Assembly: GCF_900177795.1 (NCBI RefSeq)
Contig: NZ_FXWJ01000001.1
Span: 310,001 to 374,000, forward strand
DNA: 64,000 nt
Source: Plantibacter elymi (nom. nud.)
GTDB lineage: Bacteria > Actinomycetota > Actinomycetes > Actinomycetales > Microbacteriaceae
Reading direction: 5' to 3'
In this document: piece after piece, positions 1 through 8,430 of the stretch
Layout: every line of letters begins with the position of its first letter
Position numbering within the stretch: the stretch's first letter is position 1
Notes under the pieces: generated by a model
Database searches by the model: none
What the model was told of the DNA's origin: nothing
The model's input: only the letters and a program-made list of their open reading frames with translations
Position numbers and translations under genes: made by a program

Positions 1-1363
1 GCACGCGGCTGGCGGCCTCGCGGGGGAGACCCGACCGGTGCTCGTCGCCGCGGTGCAGGATGTCGAGCAGGGTCCGGCCGACGAGTTCGGGGTGCCGGTG
101 CGACTGTGCGAACCACCCCGGCTGCACGCGCGCGCCGAGCTTGGCGTCACCGTCGTGCTCGACCGGGACGAGCGCGTCGCCCGCTGCGGCGAGGTGCCCG
201 GCGCCCGGATCGGGATCCGTCCCGCCGCCGGCGAGCAACCGGAGGAAGTGCGACTTGCCCGAACCGTTCGAACCGAGGACGCCGATGCGCTCGCCGAACC
301 AGATCTCCGCGTCGAACGGCTGCATGAGGCCGGTCAGTTCCAGCCCCGTGCAGACGATCGCGCGACGACCCGTACGTGCGCCGCGGAGGCGCATCGTGAC
401 CTGCTGGTCCTTCGGCCGCTCCTCAGGCGGACCGGCCTCCTCGAACTTGGCGAGTCGGGTCTGCGCGGCGCGATAGCGGGAGGCCATGGAGTCGTTGAAC
501 TTGGCCTGCTCGCGCAGACGCAGCACGAGTGCGCGGAGCTTCACGCGGTCCTCGTCCCAGCGCCGGCGGAGTTCGTCAAGACGGTCGAGGCGGGCGTCGC
601 GGGCCTCGTGGTAGCTGCGGAAGCTCGCGCCGTGGGTCCACGTCGTGCTGCCGGCCGCGCCGACCTCGAGGGTGATGATGCGGGTCGCCGCCTGTGCCAA
701 GAGCTCGCGGTCGTGCGAGACGAGGAGGACCGTCTTCCGGGTCTCGGCGAGCATCCCCTCGAGCCAGCGCTTCGTCGGGACGTCGAGGGAGTTGTCGGGC
801 TCGTCGAGGAGGAGGACCTGCTCGGGGCCGCGGAACAGGGCCTCCAGGACGAGCCGCTTCTGCTCGCCGCCGGACAGCGTCCCGAGCGTCCGCCACTGCG
901 CGCGGTCGTAGGGCACCCCGAGTGCCGCCTCGCAGCAGCTGTCCCAGAGCACCTCCTGGTCGTACCCGCCGGCGTCGGCGTACTCGGCTAGCGTCGTCGC
1001 GTAGGCCATCTGGGTCGCCTCGACGTCGTCCTCCATGAGGGCGAGCTCGGCGCGGTCGACCGCCTCGGCGGCCGCGCGGACCCGCGGAGGCGCGACCTGG
1101 ACGAGCAGGTCGCGGACCGTCCGGTCGTCGTCGCCGCGACCGACGAACTGGTCCATCACGCCGAGGCCGCCGTCGATGGAGACGACCCCGGAGTCTGGCT
1201 GGAGTTCGCCGCGGATGATCCGCAGGAGCGTCGTCTTGCCGGCGCCGTTCGCTCCGATGAGCGCGGCGATCGCTCCCTCGCCGACGCGGAACGAGACCTC
1301 GTCCAGCAGGGTCCGTCCGTCGCTCAGCGTGTAGCTGAGGTCGCTGACGTCGATGTAGCCCAT
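1..1363 (-). CDS. ABC-F family ATP-binding protein (partial, C-terminus cut by window edge)
   Basis: This is a duplicated-ATPase protein without membrane segments, the ABC-F type that acts on ribosomes in translation quality control or antibiotic protection. About 454 residues are present, starting with MGYIDVSDLSYTL. The first ATPase domain has Walker A GANGAGKTT near residue 40, signature LSGGEQKR and Walker B LLLDEPDN. A charged, arginine-rich linker follows. The second domain has Walker A GSNGSGKS near residue 375. The second signature lies beyond the left edge. Full-length family members have about 530-600 residues, so roughly 100 are missing. The start is the ATG at 1361-1363. Upstream lies a repeat-rich gap. 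Which ABC-F subgroup it belongs to cannot be told from sequence alone. Confidence 0.9.
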   Translation of the reverse strand, partial: MGYIDVSDLSYTLSDGRTLLDEVSFRVGEGAIAALIGANGAGKTTLLRIIRGELQPDSGVVSIDGGLGVMDQFVGRGDDDRTVRDLLVQVAPPRVRAAAEAVDRAELALMEDDVEATQMAYATTLAEYADAGGYDQEVLWDSCCEAALGVPYDRAQWRTLGTLSGGEQKRLVLEALFRGPEQVLLLDEPDNSLDVPTKRWLEGMLAETRKTVLLVSHDRELLAQAATRIITLEVGAAGSTTWTHGASFRSYHEARDARLDRLDELRRRWDEDRVKLRALVLRLREQAKFNDSMASRYRAAQTRLAKFEEAGPPEERPKDQQVTMRLRGARTGRRAIVCTGLELTGLMQPFDAEIWFGERIGVLGSNGSGKSHFLRLLAGGGTDPDPGAGHLAAAGDALVPVEHDGDAKLGARVQPGWFAQSHRHPELVGRTLLDILHRGDEHRSGLPREAASRV

Positions 1364-1757
1364 GGTGCGCACTCCCCAGGGAGCCGATCGCCCCCGAACG
1401 GGCCCGCGCTGGTTCGCGCCGGGCCGCCCACCGCCTGGCGAGCCGACCAGTCTAGCCGCGCCGGTCCGGCCGCGCGCAACGTACGCTCGCCGAGCGCACC
1501 CGTTCCGGCCATGGCGCGCGCTCGTTCCGGTCGCGGTACGCACCCGTTCCGGTCACTGAGCCCCCCCACCCCGGTCACTGAGCCCCCCACCCCGGTCACT
1601 GAGCTTGTCGAAGTGCCCACGGGCGCCCTTCGACAGGCTCAGGGACCGGAGGAGGTCGCCGCCCTTCGACAGGCTCGGGGACCGGAGGAGGTCGCCGCCC
1701 TTCGACAGGCTCAGGGACCGAAAGGGGCCCGGTCAGAGACCGAAGGAGTCGCGCGGC
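1364..1757. repeat. Repeat-rich intergenic region (family A tandem and inverted copies)
   Basis: No gene is seen in this 394-base gap. At 1550-1605 the phrase CCGGTCACTGAGCC recurs three times. An inverted family A copy (ggtcactgagcttgtcgaag) lies at 1594-1613. It is followed by three direct copies of CCCTTCGACAGGCTC at 1626-1640, 1662-1676 and 1698-1712, an exact 36-bp period. The inverted copy and the direct copies could pair as a stem. The region lies after the stop of the phosphotransferase gene and before the ABC-F gene, both on the minus strand, so it may both end one transcript and hold the promoter of the next. Confidence 0.85.
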
Positions 1758-2834
1758 TCAGGCGAGCGAGGCCGCGATGTCACCGATCCACGTGCGCACC
1801 GACGCGTCGTGCTCGTCGAACCAGTCGCCCTCGTAGCCACGCGGGACGCCTTCGACCACCATGACGAGCGCGAGGTACAGCGACCACAGCCGCGCGCGGG
1901 TCCGGGCGTCCTCGTCGGGGAGGAGCTCGCGGCCGGAGGTCTCGCGGTAGGCGCGGAGGAGTTCCGAGTCGGCGGCGACCGTCTCCGGCACGTCGGTGAA
2001 GAGCGCCAGGGAGACGAGGTCGGCGGTCGGATCGGCCCAGTGGGCGCGCTCATGGTCGATGACGCCGGTCAGTTGGGCGGCCTCTGCCCCGTGCTCGGGC
2101 ATGACGAGGAGGTTGCCCTCCCAGAGGTCGAAGTGGACGAGTGTCGGCTGCGTCACGCTGTCGAAGGCCGGCAGCGCGTTGTTGATCAGGTGTCGGATCT
2201 CCTCAGCCGCGACCGGGAGGTCGACCTCGAACCGCAGGGCGTCGGCGAGGACGGCCTCCACGACGAGTCGGTAGGCGTCCGCGGCGCTCGCCGCCTGAAG
2301 CTCCGGGCGGACGGGGTAGCCGAATCGATTCCCCTCGGCGAGGCCGGTCGCCGGATCGGTGGACGCGGCCTCCGCCGGGATATCGACGTCGTCTGGTTCC
2401 ACGTGGAACGGCGTGCGTCCTGCCTCGTGCAGGCGGGCGAGCGTGCGGCCGAGGACGTCGCGGGCGAGGGGGACGGTCTCGGTGCTGTTCGCCGGTCGGC
2501 CGGTGAGTTCGGTCATCACGAGGGCGTCGCGTCCGTCGAGGGTCGCCTCGAAGACGATCTCCGGCTGCGGCACCTCCGCACGACCGAGGATGCGGAGGGC
2601 GAGCGCCTCGGTCGCCATGAGGGACCGCTCGTAGGTGAGGCCGGCCGCGTCCGCGGGGGAGAGCTTCACGATGACGCGCTCGCCGCCGTCGAGTTCGACC
2701 GCTGCGACCTCGTTCGCCGTGCCCGCTCCGAGCATCGTGATGGTCGGGCTGCCGGGCTGCATCGCCGGTCGCTCGGCCGCCCAGTGCTCGGCGACCGCGA
2801 TCATGGTGTCACTGGGGCGAGGGGTTCGGCTCAT
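1758..2834 (-). CDS. Phosphotransferase of the aminoglycoside/choline kinase (APH) fold
   Basis: This 358-residue protein has the APH/protein-kinase-like fold. The catalytic loop is VHFDLWEGNLL (H234, D236, N241) and the metal-binding motif is GVIDHERA (D260). An N-lobe lysine sits in VIVKLSP (K57). Such enzymes transfer the gamma-phosphate of ATP to a hydroxyl of a small molecule; the substrate cannot be inferred and resistance should not be assumed. The chosen start, MSRTPRPSD at 2834, gives a normal family length; the frame stays open 31 codons further upstream into repeat-like DNA that is probably not coding. Its neighbours are unrelated and it is probably transcribed alone. Confidence 0.8.
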   Translation of the reverse strand: MSRTPRPSDTMIAVAEHWAAERPAMQPGSPTITMLGAGTANEVAAVELDGGERVIVKLSPADAAGLTYERSLMATEALALRILGRAEVPQPEIVFEATLDGRDALVMTELTGRPANSTETVPLARDVLGRTLARLHEAGRTPFHVEPDDVDIPAEAASTDPATGLAEGNRFGYPVRPELQAASAADAYRLVVEAVLADALRFEVDLPVAAEEIRHLINNALPAFDSVTQPTLVHFDLWEGNLLVMPEHGAEAAQLTGVIDHERAHWADPTADLVSLALFTDVPETVAADSELLRAYRETSGRELLPDEDARTRARLWSLYLALVMVVEGVPRGYEGDWFDEHDASVRTWIGDIAASLA

Positions 2835-3010
2835 CCGCCCACGGTAGCGCGCCCTCCGCCCTCCGCTCTTCGCCCTTCGCTCGCGCTGGCCCGCTCGCCG
2901 ACTGCCCCTACCCCGGTCACCGAGCACCCCACCCCATTGCCGAGCCCCCCCATCCGGTCACCGAGCGCCCCATCCGGTCGCCGAGCTTGTCGAGGTGCGC
3001 AGCCCAGAGC
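2835..3010. repeat. Intergenic repeat tract with CGGTCACCGAGC motifs
   Basis: The gap holds several degenerate copies of a GGTCACCGAGC or GGTCGCCGAGC phrase separated by C-rich spacers (2918-2990). The last reads into cgagcttgtcgagg, which resembles family A. No gene or obvious promoter was seen. It adjoins the family B inverted repeat at 3011-3106. Confidence 0.6.
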
Positions 3011-3106
3011 GTCCACAACTCCTGCTGGAGTTGCGGGCGGCTCACGCGGGGTGCGGGATCTCCTCGCGGGCGGCGTCGGCGGGCTCATCCTGCAGGAGTT
3101 GTGGAC
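3011..3106. repeat. Family B inverted-repeat element overlapping the 3' end of the MFS gene
   Basis: A perfect 15-bp inverted repeat, gtccacaactcctgc at 3011-3025 and its complement at 3092-3106, encloses the last codons and stop codon of the minus-strand MFS gene (stop 3042-3044). The right arm encodes the PQLLQ part of the protein tail. The element could form a hairpin in the 3' end of the transcript. Confidence 0.75.
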
Positions 3107-4259
3107 GACGGCGGGAGCGCTTCGCGGCGGTGGACGCACCGACGATGACGATCAGGCCGAGCAGGGTGATGGCCGCGCCGGCCCAGATCGGCGAGGTGTA
3201 GCCGAGGCCGGCGGTGATCGTGACGCCGCCGAGCCAGGCGCCGAGCGCGTTACCGAGGTTGAACGCGGCGATGTTCGCACCCGAGGCGAGCGTGGGAGCG
3301 GCCGACGCGTACCGCATGACCCGCATCTGCAGCGCGGGGACGGTCGCGAATCCGAAGCCGCCCATGAGGACGAGGGCGATCACGGTGGCGACGGGCGACT
3401 GTGCGGTCGCGGCGAAGGCGACCAGGATCACGGTCAGCACCGCGATCACGACGATGAGCGTCCGGTCGATGTTCCGGTCGGCCGCCTTGCCGCCCACGAT
3501 GTTGCCGACCAGGAGTCCGACGCCGAAGAGGATGAGCAGCCACGGCACCGTGGTCGAGGCGAAGCCGCTGACCTCCGTGAGTGTGTACGCGATGTAGGTG
3601 AAGGCGCCGAACATACCGCCGTAGCCGAGGACCGTGACAGCGATCGAGAGCCAGACCTGGCCGGAGCGGAACGCGCGCAGCTCGGCGAGGAGCGACGCCG
3701 GGGCTTCGTCACGCTTCGGCTTCGGCACGAGGGCCAGGATGCCGACGAAGGCGATGACTCCGATCACCGTGATGGCCCAGAAGGTCGAGCGCCAGCCGAA
3801 GTGCTGGCCGAGCAGCGTGCCGAAGGGGACACCGAGCACGTTCGCCGCGGTGAGGCCGGTGAACATGATCGCGATCGCGCCGGCCTGTTTGTGGGCGGGG
3901 ACCATCGCCGCCGCCAGGACCGAGCCGATGCCGAAGAACGCTCCGTGGCTGAGGGCGGCGATGATGCGGCCGGCGAGCATGACCTGGTAGTCGCCGGCGA
4001 GTGCGGAGACGAGGTTGCCGACGATGAAGAGCACCATCAGGGCCAGCAGGACGGGCTTCTTCGGCAGTCGGGTGACCGCCGCGGTGAGGGCGAGCGCCCC
4101 GACGACGACGGCCAGGGCGTAGCCGGAGATGAGCCAGCCGGCTGCGGCCTCTGAGACGCCGAAGTCGGCCGCCACCTCGGGCAACAGCCCCATGATGACG
4201 AACTCTGTGAGGCCGATGCCGAAGCCGCCGAGGGCGAGGGCGATGAGACCGAGTGGCAT
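3042..4259 (-). CDS. MFS transporter (DHA1-type drug/metabolite exporter)
   Basis: This 405-residue protein is almost entirely hydrophobic, with about 12 predicted membrane segments beginning MPLGLIALALGGFGIG. It resembles the AraJ/YdhP group of proton-driven exporters; the segment LTEFVIMGLLPEVAADFGVS and the acidic/aromatic residues of helix 1 are typical. The start at 4259 is preceded by AGGAATC. It is divergent from a marR gene (start 4434) over an operator-rich region, so substrate-induced derepression is likely. The C-terminal tail RRRPQLLQDEPADAAR is encoded by a family B repeat and is probably not conserved. The substrate is unknown. Confidence 0.88.
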   Translation of the reverse strand: MPLGLIALALGGFGIGLTEFVIMGLLPEVAADFGVSEAAAGWLISGYALAVVVGALALTAAVTRLPKKPVLLALMVLFIVGNLVSALAGDYQVMLAGRIIAALSHGAFFGIGSVLAAAMVPAHKQAGAIAIMFTGLTAANVLGVPFGTLLGQHFGWRSTFWAITVIGVIAFVGILALVPKPKRDEAPASLLAELRAFRSGQVWLSIAVTVLGYGGMFGAFTYIAYTLTEVSGFASTTVPWLLILFGVGLLVGNIVGGKAADRNIDRTLIVVIAVLTVILVAFAATAQSPVATVIALVLMGGFGFATVPALQMRVMRYASAAPTLASGANIAAFNLGNALGAWLGGVTITAGLGYTSPIWAGAAITLLGLIVIVGASTAAKRSRRRPQLLQDEPADAAREEIPHPA

Positions 4260-4332
4260 GACGATTCCTGCGATTCCTGGGGGTCGTGGGGAGAGTGCTG
4301 GTGGCCTGTAGCCGGGACGCGTACGCTGATAG

Positions 4333-4400
4333 TTGCAGACGCGCGATAGATATCGTTGCACGCGCTAGGTAATAGCGCAAGCAACTATGTGCGTCTGCAA
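4333..4400. promoter_or_regulatory. Nested inverted repeats between MFS and marR genes (probable MarR operators)
   Basis: The outer pair is perfect: TTGCAGACGC at 4333-4342 and GCGTCTGCAA at 4391-4400. The inner pair, GTTGCACGCGCTA (4355-4367) and TAGCGCAAGCAAC (4373-4385), matches at 11 of 13 positions. TTGC or GCAA therefore recurs in symmetric arrangement. MarR proteins bind palindromes in such divergent promoters, so joint control of both genes is inferred. Confidence 0.7.
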
Positions 4401-4433
4401 TCAATTGATCGATGTTCGAACCGAGGAGTCCCG

Positions 4434-4892
4434 ATGGGCATCGCCGACGACGCTGTTGAGATCCGCGCGCAGGGGTGGCGGACGCTCGCTGCCCTGTACG
4501 GATCGATCGAGTCCGATCTGGAACGTGCGCTGCAGGCCGAGGCCCGGCTCTCCGTGGTCGAGTACACCGTGCTCGACGCCCTGGGGCGCCAGGACGGCTG
4601 GCACATGCGCATGCAGCAGCTCGCCCGCGCGACGGCCCTGTCGCCAAGCGCCACCACCCGGCTCGTCAACCGCCTCGAGGACCGCGCGCTCCTCACCCGC
4701 GTGCTGTGCGCCGACGATCGCCGAGGTGTCTACACCGAGCTCACGGCGGCCGGGAAGGCGCTGCTCGAGGAGGCCCGACCGGTGCACGACCGCGCCCTCG
4801 AGGAGTCGCTCACCACCGCGGAGTCGCTTCCGGAACTCGCGCCGCTCGTGGAGGCGATCCACCGGCTGGACCCCGTCGCCACCACCGTCTGA
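4434..4892 (+). CDS. MarR family transcriptional regulator
   Basis: This 152-residue winged-helix protein has the MarR layout: an N-terminal dimerisation helix, then VVEYTVLDAL, a recognition region MQQLARATALSPSATTRLVNRLED, and the wing DDRRGVYTELTAAGK, where the DRR sequence contacts the DNA minor groove in this family. GAGGAG lies 7 bases before the ATG at 4434 and fixes the start. It most likely represses itself and the divergent exporter. The ligand is unknown. A family B inverted repeat begins 3 bases after the stop codon. Confidence 0.9.
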   Translation: MGIADDAVEIRAQGWRTLAALYGSIESDLERALQAEARLSVVEYTVLDALGRQDGWHMRMQQLARATALSPSATTRLVNRLEDRALLTRVLCADDRRGVYTELTAAGKALLEEARPVHDRALEESLTTAESLPELAPLVEAIHRLDPVATTV

Positions 4893-4895
4893 CCC

Positions 4896-4981
4896 GTTCG
4901 CAATTCAGGAAGCCTCCGGCGTGTCCGTGCTGCGGCGCGGCGGAGCCGGCGAGACACGCGGGGGCGTCCTGTATTGCGAAC
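4896..4981. repeat. Family B inverted-repeat element
   Basis: Arms gttcgcaattcaggaagcc (4896-4914) and ggcgtcctgtattgcgaac (4963-4981) are complementary at 17 of 19 positions. Inside lie ggcgtgtc and gagacacgcg, the inner motif shared with the copies near 11.5 and 24.6 kb. It starts 3 bases after the marR stop and may end that transcript. Confidence 0.75.
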
Positions 4982-5032
4982 ACGGCGTCGGTGGGTGATG
5001 CCAAGCTGAGTCGTCCGACTCGAGGGAGCACG

Positions 5033-5998
5033 ATGAGCACCGCAGCACCGAACACCCGTGTCACCGCGCTCGTCGCACCAGGGTCCCGCAGGGTGCTGGG
5101 CGCCTATCTCGGTGCCGCGCTCATCTGGGGTGCCAGCTTCCTCTTCATGAAGACCGGCCTCACCGGCCTCGCTCCGGCGCAGGTCGCGCTGTCCCGCGTG
5201 GTGCTCGGCGCCCTGACGCTCTGCATCATCATGCTCGTCACCCGACGCCGCTGGCCGCGGGAGCGCCGACTCTGGGCGCACCTCGCCGTCGTCTCCGTCT
5301 TCCTCTGCGTCGCCCCGTTCCTCCTCTTCTCCTGGGCGGGACAGTTCCTGCCGTCCGGCCTGTCGAGCATCCTCAACGCGTCCACGCCGATCATGACGCT
5401 CGCCGTCGGCGCCGTGTTCCTGCCGAAGGAGCGACTGAACGGCCTCCAGGTGTTCGGCATCTTCGTCGGCGCCCTCGGCGTCGCGATCGTCGTCGGCCCC
5501 TGGCGTGTGCTCGGCGACCCGGCGATCCTCGAGTCCATCCCCGCGCAGCTCGCCTGCCTCGGCGCGACCCTCTGCTACGGCATCGCCTTCGTCTACCTCC
5601 GGAAGTTCGTCCTCGGCACCCACAGCTACGACGCGGTCGTCATCTCCGCCGTGGAGATCTCGCTCGCCGCCGTCATCATGCTCGTGCTCTCGCCGTTCAT
5701 CGCGATGCAGCCCGTGTCGCTCGATGCCCCGGTCGTTCTCAGCATGCTCGCGCTGGGAGCACTCGGTACCGGCGTCGCCTACATCTGGATGACGACGATC
5801 GTCGACTCCTGGGGCCCGACGGCGGCGTCCACCGTCACGTACCTCACGCCCCTCGTCGGTGTCGTCCTCGGCATCGTCGTGCTCGGTGAGATCCTGCACT
5901 GGAACGAGCCGGTGGGTGGCGTGATCGTCGTGCTCGGCATCCTCGTGAGCCAGGGGCGGCTCCGGCTCCGGAGGCGCACGCCCCCACTCTCGGCATAG
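5033..5998 (+). CDS. EamA/DMT family transporter
   Basis: This 321-residue protein has ten likely membrane segments in two homologous halves, the drug/metabolite transporter (EamA) pattern. Typical phrases are GAALIWGASFLFMKTGL in the first helix and LTPLVGVVLGIVVLGE in the second repeat. A basic tail, RLRLRRR, ends the protein. The ATG at 5033 follows GGGAGCACG. It is 141 bases after marR and separated from it by a hairpin-capable repeat, so it is probably a separate transcript, perhaps continuing into the amidohydrolase at 6057. The substrate cannot be inferred. Confidence 0.88.
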   Translation: MSTAAPNTRVTALVAPGSRRVLGAYLGAALIWGASFLFMKTGLTGLAPAQVALSRVVLGALTLCIIMLVTRRRWPRERRLWAHLAVVSVFLCVAPFLLFSWAGQFLPSGLSSILNASTPIMTLAVGAVFLPKERLNGLQVFGIFVGALGVAIVVGPWRVLGDPAILESIPAQLACLGATLCYGIAFVYLRKFVLGTHSYDAVVISAVEISLAAVIMLVLSPFIAMQPVSLDAPVVLSMLALGALGTGVAYIWMTTIVDSWGPTAASTVTYLTPLVGVVLGIVVLGEILHWNEPVGGVIVVLGILVSQGRLRLRRRTPPLSA

Positions 5999-6056
5999 GG
6001 TGGCTGGACGGCCGCGCGCTGACGGTCGCGGCCCTTCCCACGGAACGAGGTTTCAC

Positions 6057-6857
6057 ATGCGCATCGCATCCGGGCAGTTCTCCGCCGGAACGGACATCGA
6101 CGAGAACCTCGCCAGCGTGGTCGCCCTGCTCGGTGAGGCCGCGGCGGGTGGCGCCGAGCTGCTCGTGCTGCCGGAGATGAGCAGCTACGCCACCTCGGAA
6201 CCGCCGAGCGCGCTCGCCGCGATCGCCCAACCACTCGACGGCCCCTTCATCACGGGCGTCGCCGCCGCAGCCGCTGCGCGCTCCCTCCCGACGGTCGTCG
6301 GCACCATCGAGGAGAACCCCGGCGGGTTGCCCTACAACACGCTCGTGGTGATCGACGCCGAGGGGGACATCACGGCGACGTACCGGAAGGTGCACCTCTA
6401 CGACGCCTTCGGGTACGCGGAGAGCGACGGCATCTCGGCCGGCGAGCTCACCGAACCGTTCGTCCTCGAGTTCGGCGACCTCCGCATCGGTGCCTTCACC
6501 TGCTACGACCTCCGCTTCCCGGAGAGCGCACGGCGGCTCATCGACGCCGGCGCCAACGTCATCCTGCTGCCAGCGATGTGGATCGTCGGCCCCGGCAAGG
6601 AGGACGCCTGGACGACCCTCGTGCGCGCCCGGGCGATCGAGAACACCGCCTACGTCGTGAGCGCCAACCAGACCGGCCCGCTCGCCACCGGGAACTCGAT
6701 CATCGTCGACCCAGCTGGCGTCGTCATCGCCGCCGCCGGCGAGGCACCCGGTGTGGTGTTCGCCGAGCTCGATCCGGTGCGACTCGACGCCGTGCGGGCG
6801 CGGGTGCCCTCGCTCGCCAACCGCCGGTTCACCGTGGTCCCGCGGACCGCCGAATGA
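6057..6857 (+). CDS. Carbon-nitrogen hydrolase (nitrilase superfamily amidase)
   Basis: This 266-residue enzyme carries the nitrilase-superfamily triad: Glu40 in VLPEMS, Lys111 in YRKVHLYD and Cys149 in FTCYDLRFPE. It should hydrolyse an amide, omega-amide or N-carbamoyl bond in the cytoplasm. The KVHLYDAFGY and CYDLRFPE phrases are like the Nit1/Nit2 and deaminated-glutathione-amidase branch. The start MRIASGQF matches the family N-terminus. Its stop overlaps the start of the M20 peptidase by four bases (ATGA), so the two are translationally coupled and may act on successive steps of one substrate. Confidence 0.85.
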   Translation: MRIASGQFSAGTDIDENLASVVALLGEAAAGGAELLVLPEMSSYATSEPPSALAAIAQPLDGPFITGVAAAAAARSLPTVVGTIEENPGGLPYNTLVVIDAEGDITATYRKVHLYDAFGYAESDGISAGELTEPFVLEFGDLRIGAFTCYDLRFPESARRLIDAGANVILLPAMWIVGPGKEDAWTTLVRARAIENTAYVVSANQTGPLATGNSIIVDPAGVVIAAAGEAPGVVFAELDPVRLDAVRARVPSLANRRFTVVPRTAE

Positions 6858-8182
6858 GCGTGGGCGAGCGCGTGAGCGACCCGGTCGGCCTCTCGGAGGT
6901 CGTCTCCATCACGCGCGACCTCATCCGGATCGACACCTCGAACTACGGCGGCGGGCGTGCCGTCGGCGAGTCCCGCGCGGCGGACCTCGTCGAACGCCTG
7001 CTCGGTGAGGTCGGGATCGTGTGCGAGCGCTTCGAGGCCGAGCCCGGCCGGACGAACCTCGTCGCGCGGTGGCCAGGTCGTGACCGCACCCTGCCCGGTT
7101 TGCTGCTGCACGGGCACCTCGACGTCGTCCCGGTCGACGCCGCCGCGTGGACGGTCGACCCGTTCGGCGGCGAGATCGCCGACGGCATGCTGTGGGGCCG
7201 CGGCGCCGTCGACATGAAGAACATGGTGGCGATGATCGTCGCGTCGGTCCGGCGCATGGTGACGGCGGGGGAGCAGCCCGAGCGCGACGTCGTCCTCGCG
7301 TTCTTCGCCGATGAGGAGGCCGGGTGCGTCCTCGGCTCCCAATGGATGGTCGAGCACCACCCGGAGCAGTTCGCCGGCGTCCGCGATGCGATCAGCGAGG
7401 GCGGCGGGTACAGCGTCACCCTCGGCGAACGAGCGGACACCCGCGCGTACCTGCTCAACACCGGCGAGAAGGGCGTGCTCTGGTTGCGGCTGACCGCCCA
7501 CGGTGCCGCCGGTCACGCCTCCCTCGCGAGCCAGGACTCGGCGATCGTCAAGCTCGCCGCCGCGGTCGGCCGGATCGGCGCGCTCGACTGGCCGGTGTCG
7601 TTCACCGAGACGACGACGCACCTGTTCCAGCGGCTGCGCGAACTGACCGGGGCCTCGTCCGAGCTGTCGCCGTTCGAACTCGCCGCGCTCGTCGGCCCGA
7701 GTGCTTCGCGGCTGCGCGCCGGCCTGCAGAACGTGGCGAACGTCACCATGATCTCCGGCGGGTACAAGGAGAACGTGATCCCCGAGTCCGCGACCGCGAC
7801 CGTCGACGCGCGGTTCCTGCCCGGCCAGCGGAACGAGGTCATCGCGCGCATCCGCGAGGCGGCGGGTGAGGGGGTCGACGTCGAGGTCCAGCTGGAACTC
7901 ATCGCGATGGAGTCACCGAACGACGGCGAGCTCGTCTCGGTGATCGAGGCGGTCGTCGAGCGTCACGACCCCGGTGCGACCGTGCTCCCGCACCTCATCC
8001 CCGGCGGCACCGACGCGAAGGCGCTCAGTCGACTCGGCATCACGGGGTACGGCTTCATCCCGCTCCGGCTGCCGGCGGACTTCGACTTCCCCGGAATGTT
8101 CCACGGTGTCGACGAACGCGTGCCGCTCGACGCTCTCGACTTCGGCTGCGCGGTGCTCACGGACATCATCCGCTCGGCCTGA
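6854..8182 (+). CDS. M20/M28 family zinc peptidase (ArgE/DapE-like)
   Basis: This 442-residue di-zinc hydrolase has metal ligands in HGHLDVVP (H88, D90), GRGAVDMK (D120) and FADEEAGC (general base E154, ligand E155), plus a dimerisation domain near residues 195-340 and a late ligand in FHGVDERVPL. It belongs to the ArgE/DapE/carboxypeptidase G2 group that cleaves N-acyl or dipeptide-like substrates. It starts inside the stop of the amidohydrolase gene (ATGA). The convergent Nudix gene downstream is separated by two inverted-repeat structures. The exact substrate is open. Confidence 0.88.
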   Translation: MSVGERVSDPVGLSEVVSITRDLIRIDTSNYGGGRAVGESRAADLVERLLGEVGIVCERFEAEPGRTNLVARWPGRDRTLPGLLLHGHLDVVPVDAAAWTVDPFGGEIADGMLWGRGAVDMKNMVAMIVASVRRMVTAGEQPERDVVLAFFADEEAGCVLGSQWMVEHHPEQFAGVRDAISEGGGYSVTLGERADTRAYLLNTGEKGVLWLRLTAHGAAGHASLASQDSAIVKLAAAVGRIGALDWPVSFTETTTHLFQRLRELTGASSELSPFELAALVGPSASRLRAGLQNVANVTMISGGYKENVIPESATATVDARFLPGQRNEVIARIREAAGEGVDVEVQLELIAMESPNDGELVSVIEAVVERHDPGATVLPHLIPGGTDAKALSRLGITGYGFIPLRLPADFDFPGMFHGVDERVPLDALDFGCAVLTDIIRSA

Positions 8183-8211
8183 CGTACGCCGGTCCCTGAG
8201 GTGACTTACGC

Positions 8212-8280
8212 CGGTCCCTGAACCTGTCGAAGGGCGGTGGTGGGCTCGGTTGGGGCGCCCTTCGACAAGCTCAGGGACCG
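8212..8280. repeat. Family A inverted pair (hairpin-capable)
   Basis: A family A copy at 8212-8235 and its inverted partner at 8257-8280 match at 22 of 24 positions across a 21-base loop. It lies 30 bases after the M20 peptidase stop, between convergent genes, as expected for a two-way terminator. A partial copy, ggtccctgag, precedes it at about 8191. Confidence 0.75.
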
Positions 8281-8333
8281 GAACGGCGCTCGGGGACCGG
8301 CGCTCGCTTGGGGTCCTGAGCTGCGCTCGGCGA

Positions 8334-8377
8334 CCGGGTGGCCGACCGGTGTTCGGGTTCGCCGATCGGCCACCCGG
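8334..8377. terminator. Inverted repeat between convergent genes
   Basis: CCGGGTGGCCGA (8334-8345) pairs perfectly with TCGGCCACCCGG (8366-8377) around a 20-base loop. It lies 53 bases downstream of the Nudix gene stop. There is no T-run, so the terminator role is inferred from position and stem strength. Confidence 0.5.
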
Positions 8378-8430
8378 AGTCGGGTGGCACGGTGTTCTGG
8401 CGAGCTCGGGGTCCGGGAGGCTCGGCGCTA

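Noticed and set aside
1626-1720. Possible CRISPR array in the 36-bp-period repeats
   Set aside because: The spacers are nearly identical to one another and only three units exist; these are tandem family A copies.
1605-4154. Very long plus-strand open frame (849 codons) across the phosphotransferase and MFS genes
   Set aside because: It is rich in Arg, Gly, Asp and Glu without any recognisable motif, and both minus-strand genes beneath it have clear family motifs. Open antisense frames are expected in high-G+C DNA.
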